Source of the DNA: Geobacter sp. UBA4074
GTDB lineage: Bacteria > Desulfobacterota > Desulfuromonadia > Geobacterales > Pseudopelobacteraceae
Assembly (NCBI GenBank): GCA_002383415.1
Contig: DFYU01000055.1
Span: forward strand, 13,071 to 19,445
DNA: 6,375 nucleotides
Direction: 5' to 3'
Under the pieces are notes generated by a model. It was given only the letters and a program-made list of their open reading frames with translations. It was not told the DNA's origin and did not search any database. A program made the translations under genes and the position numbers. Shown here piece by piece: positions 6,365 to 6,375 of the stretch (positions are counted from its first letter, which is position 1; every line of letters starts with the position of its first letter).

Positions 6365-6375
6365 GTACTCAGTGG
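6358..6375 (+). terminator. Palindrome over ygiQ stop, probable start of intrinsic terminator
   Basis: CCACTGAGTACTCAGTGG is a perfect 18-base palindrome that overlaps the ygiQ TGA stop and ends on the last base of the window. As RNA it can fold into at least a 7-bp stem with a GTAC loop. It is preceded by AAGAAAACGCC, and if the right side mirrored this (GGCGTTTT) it would be a long bidirectional terminator. The mirrored half and any T-tract lie outside the window, so that part is inference. Confidence 0.6.

Noticed and set aside
1..6375. Mobile element, CRISPR array, tRNA/rRNA gene or defence system
   Set aside because: No repeated spacers, terminal repeats, transposase motifs or RNA gene consensus were seen; all long frames on the coding strands are housekeeping genes.

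Overview
This is a GC-rich bacterial chromosomal segment made of housekeeping genes. It carries one incomplete gene and six complete ones, with no mobile element, CRISPR array, rRNA or tRNA gene visible. The gene content (the GatCAB amidotransferase, an rplM-rpsI-argC order and a compact YgiQ-family radical SAM protein) and the base composition suggest a deltaproteobacterium of the Geobacter/Trichlorobacter type (Desulfuromonadota). That placement is an inference from memory of gene order and protein flavour, not a search result.

Layout. On the minus strand, reading leftward from about 2370, lies a tight gatC-gatA-gatB operon. gatC and gatA are separated by 15 nt. gatA and gatB overlap by ATGA. 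gatB runs off the left edge after 203 codons. A 210-bp divergent intergenic region (2369-2578) holds a strong promoter-like pair facing right, a weaker one facing left, and a small hairpin in the rplM leader. On the plus strand follow rplM (L13), rpsI (S9), an 83-bp gap with a hairpin, then argC and a ygiQ-like gene joined by a 4-nt TTGA overlap. The last 18 bases of the window form a perfect palindrome over the ygiQ stop codon, probably the first part of an intrinsic terminator.

How the genes work together. The two divergent units around 2470 both serve translation. GatCAB converts misacylated Glu-tRNA(Gln) and/or Asp-tRNA(Asn) into the correct amide form, while L13 and S9 are parts of the 50S and 30S subunits. 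argC (third step from N-acetylglutamate-phosphate in arginine synthesis) lies downstream of the ribosomal pair, across a hairpin that could end or dampen transcription. ygiQ is coupled to argC by the overlap and has no clear ribosome binding site of its own.

I found no convincing undescribed system. The least understood item is the YgiQ-family radical SAM enzyme, with its cysteine-rich segment after the cluster motif and its translational coupling to an arginine-pathway gene.
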